This document shows positions 42,198-54,804 of a stretch of DNA of 64,000 bases, in pieces (position 1 is the stretch's first letter; every line of letters begins with the position of its first letter). Under the pieces are notes generated by a model. That model was given only the letters and a program-made list of their open reading frames with translations. It had not been told where the DNA came from and made no database searches. The DNA lies in assembly GCA_022605405.1 (NCBI GenBank), contig JABYQQ010000015.1, positions 434,001-498,000 of the forward strand, in the 5' to 3' direction. The stretch comes from Earliella scabrosa (taxonomy: Eukaryota > Basidiomycota > Agaricomycetes > Polyporales > Polyporaceae). The translations under genes and the position numbers were made by a program.

Positions 42198-44230
42198 ATG
42201 TCTCAAGAAAGCCAACTCGCCTTGGCCGGCCCAAACACGCTCGCAGAACTCTCTCGTTCGACTGCCAAGAATCAGCAACACAATGTCCCTCGCTTCTTAC
42301 TGAAACTCTATGAGTAAGTCTCGCTTTATATTCCATGAAGATAACGTACTTAGATTGCGGTAGGATTGTCAGTGATCCGGCGAACGAGGACCTAATCAAG
42401 TGGTCAGAAGCCGGGGACTCGTTCTATAGTACGCACCCTACCTGTCCGTGCCGCTTCTTTCTCATGCTCATTGAGCGCTGTGACTCAGTATTCGACCAGG
42501 AAAGGCTTGCTCGCGAGATATTTGGAAAGTGGTTCAAGCATCAGAACTTCTCCACCTTCGTCCGTCAACTCAACCTATATGGCTTCCGGAAGATCTCTGC
42601 TCTCCAACAGGGCCTGTTGCGTATGGACAACGAGCACGAGACCATTCAGTTTGCCCACCCCCAGTTCCGCCGCGGCCAGCCTGATCTTCTTACCCTGATT
42701 CATCGCAAACGCAATCCCCCAGCCAGTGCCCAGGCTGAAGAGGGTGCGGTCAGTCTCCTCCAAGCTTCGCTGTCGCAAGATGGCAACGGCGAGAATAAAG
42801 CAGTCGACGTTCGCTCAATAGTCGAAGGCATCAATGCCATTCGTCGCCAGCAGCAGGCTATATCCGCGGAGCTCAGTGCTCTCAAACAGTCCAACGACGC
42901 TCTGTGGAAGGAAGCCGTCGAAGCTCGAGAAAGACATGCAAAGCACGAGGACACCATCAACCGCATCCTCAAGTTCCTCGCAGGACTGTTTGGTCGCGCC
43001 ATTCAAGGGCGCCATCATACTGAGGATGGAAAACCCGGACATACCAGACGTCTCATGATCGGTGATGGACGGCCGAACAGTGAGGATGAGGATTACTTAG
43101 CATGGGACGAAGCACGGAGTGACGCGGGTAGTAGGAGCCATACGCCCCTCTCAGTCGGTGAGTACTCCCGATATCAGAGTATCGAACAATGTATCAAGAC
43201 ATTGTTAGCGTCAGAGCGGTTTGCCACAGTTGAGACACCCGGTGCCTCGATTATATCTCCCGTTACTACAGTCCACGAGTTGCAAGAGGCTCGTCCAAAA
43301 TCCCCATCGAAGCGACCCAAGCCTCCGCCCAGTAGTTCACGGCCGCAGCACGTTATGGCAGCCAACATTGCCCCGGACATGCACGCACCATCACCTGTTC
43401 CCGCCACCATCCCGTCGACAACTCCTATGGCAAGCTTCGCTCCTTCTGGGCCGAGTGCGCTTCCCAGCCCTGATTCCAGCGCTGTGTGGAATGCCACACT
43501 ACAACAATTGTTGACCTCTCCAACACATCTCCAACAAGCCGTACAGGCTTTCGCGAACGCGCAACCCTACAATATCCCCATGGATCCGAACGCATCTTCT
43601 CTAGGTCTCTCCGCACCCATTCCTCCGCCACCTCAACAGCAGCTCACATATCCCCTCCCTACCTATCCCGCACAGGCCCAGCCATCGACCATCCCTGACA
43701 CTTTTGCTACTCCGCTTGCAGTCGCACCTGCCCCCGCATTGGGATCACAAGAGGCGGCGTTGTTGCGCAACGCGGAGCAGCTCAGTAAGACCTATCGCGA
43801 TGCTGAGCAGATTAACGCAGATGTCGACTCCCTACAGTCGAACATCCACACGCTCATCCGCGATATGGGGCTCGACCCTACCAACATCACCTTTCCCGCC
43901 GTCGCAGGCAACGGCATCCCGCCTTCCTCAAGCATGGGCGGTGTCCAGCCTGACGGGCAGGACTTCTCCTTTGACTGGCTGAACCAGATGGCGGCCGCTC
44001 AGCCGTCCGACTTCGCGTACCAGGGAGACCCATCGGGGGAAGACCTCTCTGCCTTTTTGGACATTCCTCCGTTCGAAGAGCATCCGTCAATTCCTGAGGT
44101 CGCTGCACCAACCGCGGCCGGTGGGCGAGCTCTCTCGATGTCGCCTTCAGGAGTGAAGCGCAAGATCGAGGTGGTGGACTTACCCGAGGCTCCCGCTGGC
44201 GACGTACCGTCCGCGAAGAAGAAACGATGA
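42198..44230 (+). CDS. Heat shock factor-type transcription factor (HSF paralogue B)
   Basis: A second HSF. The start at 42198 gives MSQESQLALAG, then VPRFLLKLYE. Two introns lead to IVSDPANEDLIKWSEAGDSF and IFDQERLAREIFGKWFKHQN. The recognition region FSTFVRQLNLYGFRKISALQ follows, then QFAHPQFRRGQPDLLTLIHR. The HR-A/B coil is nearly identical to paralogue A: QQAISAELSALKQSNDALWK, then EDTINRILKFLAGLFG. The tail also keeps the order of paralogue A: AVWNATLQQLLTSPTHLQQA, LSKTYRDAEQINADVDSLQS, IHTLIRDMGLDPTNI, SAFLDIPPFEE and a basic end. An intron after SHTPLSVG matches the third intron of paralogue A. About 620 residues. Which copy drives the heat response is not decided. Confidence 0.92.
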
Positions 44231-44394
44231 GCCCACCCGGCCGCCTCTGACCACATCTCATCTGCTGCTCGCACGTCGCATTCGCATTCGCTGTACAAGA
44301 AATGAAAGGACTGGGGACTCTGGCAGTAGTGCACCATCTGTAACTGTATCGATATGTTTGTAGATCTGTAGGGGTACATAGGGTATTGAGGGAT

Positions 44395-45653
44395 CTAATG
44401 CTCAACGTGGCCGACGCCCGAGAACGGGCCCATGCTTGCCCGGAAGTCTGAAACGACTTGCGCGACCTCCGCAGTCACGTCCTGCCATGCCGCGCAGCCC
44501 TCAGGTAAGGGTGCCATCTTGTCCAATGTTGTGATTGCGAACCGGTCACCCGCCCAGCGACCTCTGCGTAGGTGCCCGGCAGCGGACGCCATGTCCGTCC
44601 CGGTAGTCCGCGACCAGCAGATGCACGCCAAGAGCGTATGCCACATCGCGGTGGCTCCAGCAGCCACATCCGTACTCCATTCGGTCCCAGCTTGACTGCA
44701 TTCATCCGCAAGCACGAACTCGTTCTTCGACAAATTGCAAAGTACCCAACCCGGCTGTGACGCATTCGTGTCGAACGGCGTCGTGAGCACCTGGAGGCGC
44801 ATGAAGTCCTCCTTGGACATGCGCGAGACCGTCGACGGCCGGTATAGGAGGTCCATGAGCGCCGCAGAACCGATGAGGGGCTTCGATCGGGTCCCGGTGT
44901 TGAATCCTGCACCGGTGCTCGCCCCCAGGCCGACACACCCGAGGAGGCACGGCTTGCGGGATGAGAATCTCCACCAGCATGCGGCCGCGTGAGCGTACAA
45001 TGACGCGGGACGCTCCTCCGCCTGTGCATGTGCATCGTCTCCTATGACAGTTGCAGGGATCAGAACCCCCGAGTCGGCGTCGGAGCGCGCAGTGCGCAAG
45101 AGCATGTCCTGCTCGACCGGGCTGAGGAGGCCGATGGGGTAGTCGCGAAGCGTGCGCGCACCGTCCCCAATGCAGATGAGGCGGTGTCCAGCGAGCGGGG
45201 CGTGCTGACGTGTTAGGAGGCGAACGATGTGTCGCTGTGCGCATGCGAGCAGGGCTTTGCAGGTGAGCGCGACGAGGAGGAGGCGCGTGTCGTGCGCGTT
45301 TGAGGTAGAGACGATCTCGGTCAAGATGTGGTCGATGAGCTCGGGCGGGAGGCGGAAGAGGGGCGCGGGTTGGATTGCGACGCGCCCAGAGATGAGGGTG
45401 TCGATCCTCTCCCTGACGATGGTGCAACCAGGCTCAGACAACGATGACGGTCGTGAAAGATATTAGAAGGACTTACTTCGTGCGAGGGACGCGCAGGGCG
45501 TCGATGATTGTGCCGGGATTGCTCCAGAACCATTCGGTGAGCTTGCCTCCACCATGAAGGCAGACACGCTCGTCGAGGTCAACGCTGCAGAGACTGTAAG
45601 CATCACCGTACATGTTCAGTATCATCAACTCACGTAATCCAATTTTCGCCCAT
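44395..45653 (-). CDS. F-box-like protein of an agaricomycete family
   Basis: About 380 residues. The ATG at 45653 (MGENWIT) is followed by an intron. Then come LCSVDLDERVCLHGGGKLTE, WFWSNPGTIIDALRVPRTK and an intron with acceptor CATCGTCAG. The F-box-like segment FRLPPELIDHILTEIVSTSN leads into LLVALTCKALLACAQRHIVR. Two related motifs stand out: LAGHRLICIGDGA in the middle and RWAGDRFAITTLDKMAPL near the end. Openings of this kind together with AGDR(I/F)xIxxxD motifs recur, as far as I recall, in large families of Agaricomycetes proteins; this is from memory, not a search. The role is probably as a substrate adaptor of SCF ubiquitin ligases, but that is inference from the F-box alone. An apparent start at 45,441 is a TTG and was rejected. 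Confidence 0.7.
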
Positions 45654-46536
45654 GTTTCGAGTCGTCAAGCTCGTCTAGCGATAATGCGAGGGGCCCAGCT
45701 TCAAATGGTCGGTGATTGGTGGGGAGCTGCTCTGTCAAGACTGACGGCGACTACTATATATCAGCCTCATATGACGGCCCCGCACAACGCACGCAATACA
45801 CGATGCGCGAACCGCCCGAGACTTGATCAAACCAGCACTTGAGTTGCCTCGCTGTCATGCGTCGAAACAGCGTTCAATCCCCTAACCTCGCTGATTGGCG
45901 AATGACCTTCAAGGAAGACGTACGACGGACGCATCTCCGACGCCCGAGGCGCCTACGGTTGGCTTGTGGTAATTGAGTTCTGTATCAAGAAGTGCAGGAG
46001 TCGCCTTAGCCGTCATTCGCGCAATGAGCTGGAGGCTTCGTACGCCATGCCTGATGGCGCGCACTCGACACGCGACCACTACTTCACGCGCCCAAAGCGA
46101 GACCAATGGGTGAAGATGTCATAGGTGATGCCGTGATTGCCAAGGGAGTAGAAGGCGGGTGCGATAGGCTCCTGTATGCCGTAGGTTAGCGAGTAGGGGA
46201 AGCACGAACAGAGATAGATACGGCGACGTACTGTAGTAGGCACGTCCCATCTTGATCAAAACCCTGCTTTCAGTGTCTCCAGTGGAGGATGAATGGGATC
46301 ACAGCCTGCGCTGAATGCCTCTACTGTCCCGGATAGGCGCTATGCATGACATGGACTACCATCTGCGCTCCGAGAAATTATAGACATTCCATACCTGTAC
46401 GGAAGGACTCGGAGTACATCGCAGCGAGCCAAGGCAGAGCGCGATTGAACACAGTTATAGCAATACGATGCCTGTTCCTGGTTGCTGCGAATGGTAGTAT
46501 ACAATGCAATGTCCGTATCTGAGTAGATTAGGTGTG
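45654..46536. other. Intergenic region with a possible small exon
   Basis: 883 bases between the F-box gene start and the BCKDH E1 beta stop. Most holds nothing recognisable. On the minus strand, a CATACAG acceptor at 46,172-46,178 is followed by an open 30-codon segment to a TAG at 46,079. It reads EPIAPAFYSLGNHGITYDIF then THWSRFGRVK. It could be the last exon of a small protein gene. I could not build a convincing first exon. Confidence 0.4.
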
Positions 46537-48118
46537 TCAGTAGGCCAAGGTCTCAACCATAGCGTCCAATATGCGGACAGGGTCCGGGATGTAGAACTTC
46601 TCGTATACCATTGGCACCGGTGTGCTGTCAGACGATGAGATCAGTCGTCGTATAAGCCATGGTTAGCGATTGAACTTACTCCCAGCCAGTGACCAGCTTT
46701 ACAGGAGCGTTGAGCTTCAAGAAGCACTGCTTCTGAATCTCTGCACCAATTTCTGCACCCACGCCACCCGTGCGGCCTGCCTCATGCACAACGACGAGTC
46801 TGCCTGTGCGCTTGACACTTTCAGCGACGGTGTCCATGTCCCACGGCATGATCGTGCGCAAGTCGATGAGTTCGACCTTGGCAGAACGTAATGAGACCGG
46901 CACATGCTCGGCGATAGCCTTTGGAGGCTGCTCAAGCATCTTCAAAGCGGTCTCACAGTGGTATACCGGCGTTCCCCACGAGACAAGGGTGAGATCATTC
47001 CCGCGCGTGAGCACTTCCGCCTTGCCTAAGGGAATCTCGTAGTCGTCTATGGGGACCTGCTCGACTGTACGCCGGCGGCGTTAGAACCGCAGCCCGTCCG
47101 ATGAGAACGTGAACATACCAGCTGATCGATAAAGAATCTTCGGTTCCATAAAGATCACTGGGTTTGGATCTCGGATGGCGCTCAGCAGCAGCCCTTTCGC
47201 TTGTATCGGTGATCTCGGAACCACCAGCTGGAAAACATGTCGAGATAAATATGCATATAGGTGGTGACGACACATACCTTCAGACCCGCTGCTCCCATGA
47301 AGTAACCCTCGGGACTCTGTGAATGATAGAGCCCACCGTGACCGACGGCCATGGATGGGCAACGGATTGTCAATTTGCCCGCATTGAAGCTGCCGCCGCT
47401 GCGGAAGCGATACTTCGCAGCTTCGTTCACAATCTGGATGATGGTTAGGCCATATCGAACAGTTCGAAGCTCCCTGCGTACCTGATCGAATGCTGGGAAG
47501 ATGTAGTCCGCGAACTGTATTTCAGCTATAGCTGTGTGCCCCATCGACGCGAGGCCAATTCCGAAACCCGCGATTCCTTGCTCCGTTAATGGGGTATTAA
47601 ACACACGTTCCCGCCCTACGTCATGTCTATCAACATTAGCATTCTCTCGGAATGCGTTGAAACTCACCAAACTCCTCCGCCAGACCCTGCCGAAGCACAT
47701 TGTGTCAGCGCACGCATTACGCCCGAGTATGCAACCCGTGCTTACTGACCATGGTGCACCGAAACACGCCTCCGAACGCCACATCCTCGCCGAAGACTAC
47801 AGCTGTGTCATCTTTGCTCAAGGCGATACTGCAGTGATAGCGACCGGGGTTGACAATGGGCAGTAGTGCGGGCAGGGTGGACCGAACGTACCTCAGCGCG
47901 TCCCGGACCGCCTGGTACAAGTTCATCTTGCGCGTCTCCCGTCCTACCATGGCGTGCGCAGGGTCTGAACCGACCTGATCGATCCATGTCAGGCCCGCTG
48001 TTCGTAGTGCGACGTCGCGCGTTGGTTTGAGGAAAGACGAGGTTGCGACCGACGGTAAGGAGCCACCGGCCGAGTTGGCGTTCGCCTCGGCGTCGGTGCT
48101 TGACCACCGGCGGCTCAT
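46537..48118 (-). CDS. BCKDHB: Branched-chain 2-oxoacid dehydrogenase E1 component, beta subunit
   Basis: With the alpha subunit it decarboxylates the 2-oxoacids of Leu, Ile and Val in mitochondria. The start at 48118 gives [15 protein letters not shown], a plausible presequence. The core reads [141 protein letters not shown] and [18 protein letters not shown]. The last intron joins [34 protein letters not shown] and YHSQSPE separate it from the pyruvate dehydrogenase beta chain. About seven introns. Divergent from CREC (262 bases). Confidence 0.95.
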
Positions 48119-48380
48119 ACGCTAAGCTACATCTGTGAATGAGCTCGTTCGACGCGTTCTATGAATGAAGCACGTACGTGAAGCCTTGGGAGGACCCTCA
48201 GAGAGCGATACATGGCTGGTGCGGGCGAGATGGTCGTTGTCGAGAGTCAAGGACGAACGGCTGCGAGATCCGGAGGCGTCATATGAGACTCCCCTGGCTT
48301 GACCAGCCACTCCGGATCTCCCGCCACCATCGCCTCTGCTTGTCTCGCTTGACCGCACTCTGGCTCTCGGACGATGAACC

Positions 48381-50709
48381 ATGGAGAATGATTCAACGTT
48401 CGTCGCGCCCGAGGGTGTGTACTCGGTCACCGAGGAGCACAAGCCCAGCGCAATCGCCCAGCATACCATCGCAGCCGCCCCCGTCTTATACCCCACCAAG
48501 GTCTCCACTGTTTCGGTGCGCTATCCGGCGTCGAAGGCGACGAACTCGCAAGGGCTCGCGCACTTACTGGGAGGGAATCGCGAGAAGGAGGTGAAGAAGG
48601 AGAAGGCGGTTGGGAAGGACCGTGACGATGGGTTGAGTGTGTCCAGTAGCGACGATCCGGACGACGGCTCCCCGGACGCCTCCAGCACGCCTGCTCCAGA
48701 CAACTCTGTCTCCACCCCCAACATCCCACATGAGCAACCAAACGGCCCGTTCTCGCACACCCCTGGAGGATTGGGCAAGCGCAAGTCCATGCCACGGCCG
48801 AAGCACAACATGCGGACAACCTCGTCCACATTCATCACGCGGTTGCAGACAGCGGACAACCTGAACAAGGTTATGCAATCCAAGCAGGGCGAAACAACAT
48901 ATCTGTTCTACAACTCTGCAAAGACCTTTGTGTGGACGGAGGCGGGCACGAAGATCAAGGTGTGTTTACCGTGAACCCCTATGATGTACGCCTGTACCTA
49001 TGATCGACTACTCACAGGAACCTCTGGCACGAATATATTTCTCTGCATACCCCACATGCCATGATGTGAACCTTGCTACAGCCTGTTCAGATCGAATAGA
49101 CGTCATCGTCGGATTCCACTCCGGAGACATCGTGTGGTACGGTACGTCGGACAGACCACACGAACCGTTGCTGCTGGTTCACATATCTGTGCAGATCCCA
49201 TGGTGTCCCGCTACAGCCGTTTCAACAAGCAGGTAAGCACACCTATGCAAGACCTTGCAGGACTCGCATGACATAGGTCGTCAGGGACGCATATGCAGTT
49301 CTCCTTGTACGGCTATCCGCTGGGTCCCCGACTCTCCCAACCTCTTCCTAGTATCGCACGCCGACGGCACCATCATCGTGTACGACAAAGACCGCGAGGA
49401 CGGCGCATTTACTCCTCACGAGCCCGGAACATCTTCGTCGTTGTCACCATCCTTAGACGGCTCTTCATCTAGTAGCTCTCAAGGAGAGTGGAACCCCCTA
49501 GATTCAATATTCGTAACTATGCCTCCGTGGCACCCGGTATCTGTCAGCGCACCCCCCCACGCCGGTGCGAAGCAAGACAAAGACAAGCCCGCCAAAAACC
49601 CGTTCAGCCATTGGAGAGTCTCGCGTAGAAGTATCGTAGGCAAGTGTCTCCGCGCGTCGCACTCATTGTCCTTACTGACCGCAACACTAGACTTCGTATT
49701 TTCACCCGACGCTAAGTTCTTGGCGGCTATCTCTGAAGATGGCTGCCTGCGAGTAATTGACACAGTTGCAGAGCAGTGAGCGTCTCGCTTTCTCACCCCT
49801 GGCCCCCTCCCCTGACCTCGACCTCTCAGGCTGGTAGATTGTTACGCTTCCTACTTCGGCGCGTTGACCTGCGTCGCTTGGTCACCAGATGGCCGATTCA
49901 TTCTCGTAAGTGGGCGAGACGAGATACTGCGATGCATGCCTGACCGCTTGCGACCCAGACCGGAGGGCAAGACGACCTAGTCACCATCTTCTCTCCGTGG
50001 GAGCAAAGGGTCATCGCGCGGTGTCAAGGGCATTCCTCCTTTGTGTCCGGCCTCGCGTTCGACGAGATACGCTGCGATGGCCGAACGTACCGGTTCGCCA
50101 GCATAGGGGAGGATAACAAGTTTATCCTAGTGCGTTCCTGAGACCCGCCCCTTCCCTAGACATCCTAGACATATCTGACACATACACAGTGGGACTTTTC
50201 CAGCGGCGCGCTGCACCGGCCCAAACTTCCTGTGAGCCCTCCCGTCTGCCACTCCAGAAATGCAATGCGATGCTGACGACCCCCCGCCGCAGGCCGCTCA
50301 CCATCAACGCATGTCCATGACGTCCACGATATCGCTAGCGCTTCGCCGGCGGGGCGAGTCCACACTCTACCTGCCAACACCCGGGGGCGAGTCTCCCTTC
50401 CCGCGCTTTCACCCCGCGCCGTCTCGGAACGAGGTCGCGGTCGTGCAGCCGGTCGTGGTCAGTCTCTCACCGCCTTGCACGCTTCCCTGACGAGTGCCCT
50501 CGCGCTGACCCGCGCGCCCGTCGCCCCTCTAGGTCAAACACATCGGGAACGAGATGCTCACGGACGTCGAGTTCCTCCCGCGCGGCTTGCTCACCGCGAG
50601 CAAGGGCGGGCAGATCAAGTTCTGGATCCGGCCGCTCGCCGTCCAGCCCCGCCACCTCCGCGCGCAGAGCTCGCTGCGGCGCGCGTCGCAGACAGATGCG
50701 AGCGGGTGA
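48381..50709 (+). CDS. CREC: WD-repeat catabolite repression protein CreC (WDR20 family)
   Basis: In Aspergillus, CreC stabilises the CreB deubiquitinase and supports carbon catabolite repression. The start at 48381 gives MENDSTFVAPEGVYSV and a disordered N-terminus. Then TYLFYNSAKTFVW and IYFSAYPTCHDVNLATACSD lead into WD repeats: IDVIVGFHSGDIVWY, CTAIRWVPDSPNLFLVSHAD, GTIIVYDKDREDGAF, DFVFSPDAKFLAAISEDGCL, RVIDTVAEQLVDCYASYFGA, VAWSPDGRFILTGGQDDLVT, FSPWEQRVIARCQGHSSFVS and FASIGEDNKFILWDFSSGAL. The end is LLTASKGGQIKFWIRP. The sequence from DGCLRVID to WDFSSGA is strongly diagnostic. About nine introns; all repeats keep frame. Confidence 0.93.
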
Positions 50710-51622
50710 CGCTGACTGCGGTCGGATGACACTCCGGTGCGTGTGTGTGCATGGTGATGAGGTGCGATCTACGACCCCATGTTGTACGATGTGATGATAT
50801 ATTGCCATCTGCGGGTGTGCGGCCTACGTATGTACTGCTGGTTTGGATAGGGATACGATATCTATACATAACGTATGGGCTGGACGTTGCGAAGTACTAC
50901 TTACTACTACTATCGCTGTTCGAATATTTGCGAACTACTACTATGTCTTCGCTCAGTGCTCGGTACTATGACCACGTCAGTATGCTCGACCGTGGATGAG
51001 ATGCCATATTGTACAATCGCATGAGTACTCGCAGATCGGCCATTATCCCCCCCACGGTCAACAACGACCCCGGAGTGTCCGGGGTCCTAGTCCTATCATC
51101 GATGATCATTGAAATGCTTACTTAGCACCTTACTGCGTACTTACTCCACATGCGCCTTCGTCAATACAGTCGCGGTCAAACGGATCAACAGGATGTAATC
51201 CTTATCCCACATGAGATCGACCCACGCCGCCCTATTCAACGTCAACTTCGAAAGATTGACAGGCATGCTTATCGCCGCGCGCCCTCGAGCTCTGTTATCG
51301 CCCGTGCGATGTGCGAAACCAGGCCACTGGCGTAAAAGCCGCAGGCAAGTTGAACTCCCACTGGGCTACAGAACACCACGGTCCGCCTGTCGTCCTCGAA
51401 AGGGGACGCGCAGAGCGAAGGACTCAAGGGCACCGTGCGCGCGGGTATGGTTCGTTATCGTTCGCATTGATTCGTGCGAGAACCCCGAGAGAGATTGGGT
51501 AAAGGAAGCAAGGTGGACTACTACGCTACAGATGGTGGTGCTTGTTTGTTGGGAGGCTCAGAAGGGTCCCAGCGTGGGCGGGCCCGGGGAAGAAGACACT
51601 GATGCTATAATCACTATCACAT
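50710..51622. other. Convergent intergenic region CREC / OPT
   Basis: 913 bases between the CREC stop (+) and the transporter stop (-). It should hold both 3' UTRs and ends. One perfect inverted repeat lies at 51,066-51,086. No gene was recognised on either strand. Confidence 0.55.
51066..51086. repeat. Perfect 9-bp inverted repeat with 3-base loop
   Basis: GACCCCGGA, then GTG, then TCCGGGGTC. It lies in the space between two convergent 3' ends. In RNA it would form a very stable hairpin on either strand. It could mark RNA processing or simply be chance; eukaryotic polymerase II does not need such hairpins for termination. Confidence 0.6.
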
Positions 51623-54600
51623 CTAGTTCTCCGGCAAGACACACCGGTCGGCGGACAGGCTGAGGTCTGCGCGATGCGTGTAAAGCGTCAGCGAACCATC
51701 GAAACAGGCGAGGAGGAGGGGAAAGAAGACGCTCACCATTGCCCCACCACTCGGGGAAAATATGCGCCGTGCCCGACGCGCCGAACACGGCAAAGTTGAG
51801 GATGAACGAGATGACCTGCGTGCCTCCGTCGAGCGCCGCGGCGACGATGTAGCTAGCCAAGCCCCACCGTCAGTCTCGAATCGGAATTCCCCACACACAC
51901 TTCTACACATCGGGGGGCAGAGGAGAAAGACGCACTTGTACTTGGTGAACCAGCGCGGGTAGCGCGTGCGCACCCACCACTGCGAGAAGATGCCGATCGC
52001 CATGGACGGGTTGACCGAAGTGTTGATGCCCACGCCGAGGTAGCACGAGTACTGGAGGATGATCGGCGTGCTGAAGTTCTCGAACCCGGCCTTCGGCCAG
52101 ATGTACCACTGCAAAAAACGCACGCCGCATTCGTCAGCGAACCGATCCACAAGGCCAAAGCCAAAGCCAAAGCCCAGAGAGAAAGAGGACAGACGCGTCC
52201 GAGAGACTCGAGACTCACAGCGGCGATGAACGGCAGTGGGAGGAAGACGCCGATGGCGAGGCAGATGGGCACCATGTGGTAGACACCGTGGATGCCGAAC
52301 ATCTCGGGCCCAAGGCCGCCCCAGGAGATACCGTTACCTAGATGTGTGCGAAGCGTCAGCAACTCTCTTCGTTCGGTTCGTCCACAGACGTCGTGTGACA
52401 CGCACTGTTGAACGCCTGCGCGTTCTGGCCGGACCACAGACGGGTGCCAGAGATGGAGAGCAGCGCGTCGCGGTTCGCGTCGATGATCGTGAGCATCATC
52501 ACGTCTAACCGACGGAAGGGTGAGGGTGAGTCCAATCTCGTCACACACACCAAGAAGCGTCAGAGCGCACGTACAGTTCAAGATAGCGCCGACGATCGTC
52601 CCAAGAATCTGCATCGCGAACGTAATGCGCGGCGCGAGCTTCACGTACTGGCCGAGCTTCAAGTCGCCCAGCATGAGGATGCACTGCGACTGCGGGTGCT
52701 GGCCGTACAGCGCGCCGTACAAATTCGCGATCGGGTCCCCGGGCACGAGGTACGACGTGATCATCTGGTAGAAGCCGTTCGCGGACGTGTTGAACTCCCG
52801 GAAGCCGATCGTCGCCGCGAGCGTCGAGAAGAGCATGGACATGACAAGCGAGATGAGCAGGATGACGGTGAGCGCCCACCACGGGAGGCCCGAGTGGCCC
52901 TCGTAATTGGTTGCCTGCGCGATCGCGTACGCGCCCGCGAGGAGGGCGAAGTACCACCAGCGCGGGATCGGCTTGTATGCCTTCATCTTCTCGTAGTGCG
53001 GGTCGTGGACCACGAGCGGCGTCTTGTTCCACGGGTTGAAGGTCTTCAGGAAGGGCTTGATGTCTTGCCAGTGCCAGAAGAACACGTGGGTGAACGTCGC
53101 GCCGAGGGAGAGATTCGAGGTCATGAAGTAGAGGGCGTTGGTCGCGGAGAACCATGCGGGCTATCGACCACTTTGAGCATGCACTTTCATACACCAGTAG
53201 GACAGCGGACGACACGTACCCCAAGCTGCGCGTACTTCTCAGGATCGAACTTGCCGTTCGTCAGGAGAGCAGTTTGGTTGTACTGAGTACCATCGGTAGC
53301 CTATTGGGGCCGTGTCAGTAAACAGACAGTCTCCGCAACGATAGCAACTCACAAAGATGGCCTGAGACATGAAGGGGAAGTCCTTCGCGCGCCAGAGGTT
53401 TCCGTAGTACACACCAGACATCAGGACGTACGTGAGCAAGATACCGATGTCCTGGTTGATCTGTAGCCAGATGGGGTTGAACAGACAGTCACTGCCGATC
53501 AGGTTCCAGTCGAAGCACCAGGATAGGAGGCCCATGCCCTCGTTGTTGCTGGCGCCACCGAAGACGTTCCTGAACACGGTGCTGTGGTTGTTGGCGAGAC
53601 AGAAGATGGAGACGCCAGTGAGCAGAGGGAACATCCCTAATGGGAAGGCGTGTTCAGTATGCATGGCAAGACGCCAAGAAGGGACACACAATGGACCTAC
53701 ACTGCGGAATGATCTCCCAGACAAACATGACTAGGAACACAGTCCAAAAGAGGCGGACACGTTTCGATGTCATCTGGTTATCGAAGTGCAGCGCCTGGAA
53801 TAGATTGGCTGTGGAGACTGCGGAGACGTCAACCATGATGATGAGAACATAATGAGTTGGATGACGTACTAGTCGTAGGCCAGAAACATTTGGTGGGCTT
53901 GACCAACATGTCCTGCAGAAGACCGGCGTAGCCGTAGCCGAGTAGTTGTGAACCGATCAAGGTGAAGATCGCCAAGCCAGGGTTCTAGAGCAGGATAAGC
54001 GTGGAGCCATCACTCCAAACCTTCATCAACTTACGAGTTTGTTATCGTAGTACACTAAGGAAGTCTGTCAGCCGCGAACAGCAGTATGACTGATTGAAAC
54101 TCACAATCCTGGACGGAGATGACTTGAATGGCCGTGGCTGAGACAGCGGCCGTGGAAGACATGATGATGATCGCGACATGTTCCTTAACTGAAGGATGGG
54201 GTATATGCGTGAGCGACAGGGAACGCGAGGAAGATGAAGATCGTGCTGACTGTTGAAGGGACCGGGGTTGATCCAACGGAAGAGGCCATGGGATGGCAGC
54301 AGCATGGCCATGGCATTTCCGAACCAGTACGACAGGACAAGCAGGAACAGGGTCGAGACGCCCAGAGTCTGTGGCTTGAAGTAGTAGATCTGGGCCAAGA
54401 CACTGAGATGATGGTTAGCGAAAGGCACGAGCAATGGCGGGAAAGCGACTTACGCTCCAAAAGCGGAGAAACCGAGGCCGAGGACGAAGGTACGGAAGGT
54501 GAGGGCAGGAAGCTCAGGGTCGTCGTGGGTAGAGAGGACCTTCGGAGATGGACTTTGAGCCGCGGTGGAGAGATGAAGAGGGCGGAAGACAGACCTTGAT

Positions 54601-54804
54601 AGCGACTTCGTAAGCCTCCTGGACGAGGTACTCCTCGTCGGTGGCCTCGTCTCTCTGAAGACGGTCCTCAAACTCTTCGACCTCCTTTGCCATGACGGCA
54701 TCCTCGGAAATGTCGGCGCCATCGACAGCCTTCTTCTCGATGGAGGCGTCGGAGGCGGATTGCCTGTCGTCCAAGGTCGGCACGGTGTTCTGTGCGTCGG
54801 CCAT
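51623..54804 (-). CDS. Oligopeptide transporter (OPT family)
   Basis: A predicted plasma-membrane proton-coupled importer of small peptides or peptide-like compounds. The start at 54804 gives a charged cytosolic N-terminus (MADAQNTVPTLDD, DEEYLVQEAYEVAIK). Then come DDPELPALTFRTFVLGLGFS and about 14-16 hydrophobic segments. The NPG motif is in LFRWINPGPFN. Later landmarks are YYDNKLNPGLAIFTLIGSQL, NNEGMGLLSWCFDWNLIGSD, ANYEG-type TNYEGHSGLPWWALTV, GDLKLGQYVKLAPRITFAMQ (the KIPPR motif, here KLAPR), LGVGINTSVNPSMAIGIFSQ and FGASGTAHIFPEWWGN. The end is DLSLSADRCVLPEN. About 12 introns. The substrate cannot be read from sequence. The long gene-free stretch upstream is probably its promoter in part. 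Confidence 0.93.

Noticed and set aside
45439..45441. Start of the F-box-like protein at 45,441
   Set aside because: The codon is TTG, inside an intron. Joining 45,653 (ATG) through two phase-keeping introns gives a longer, family-like N-terminus.
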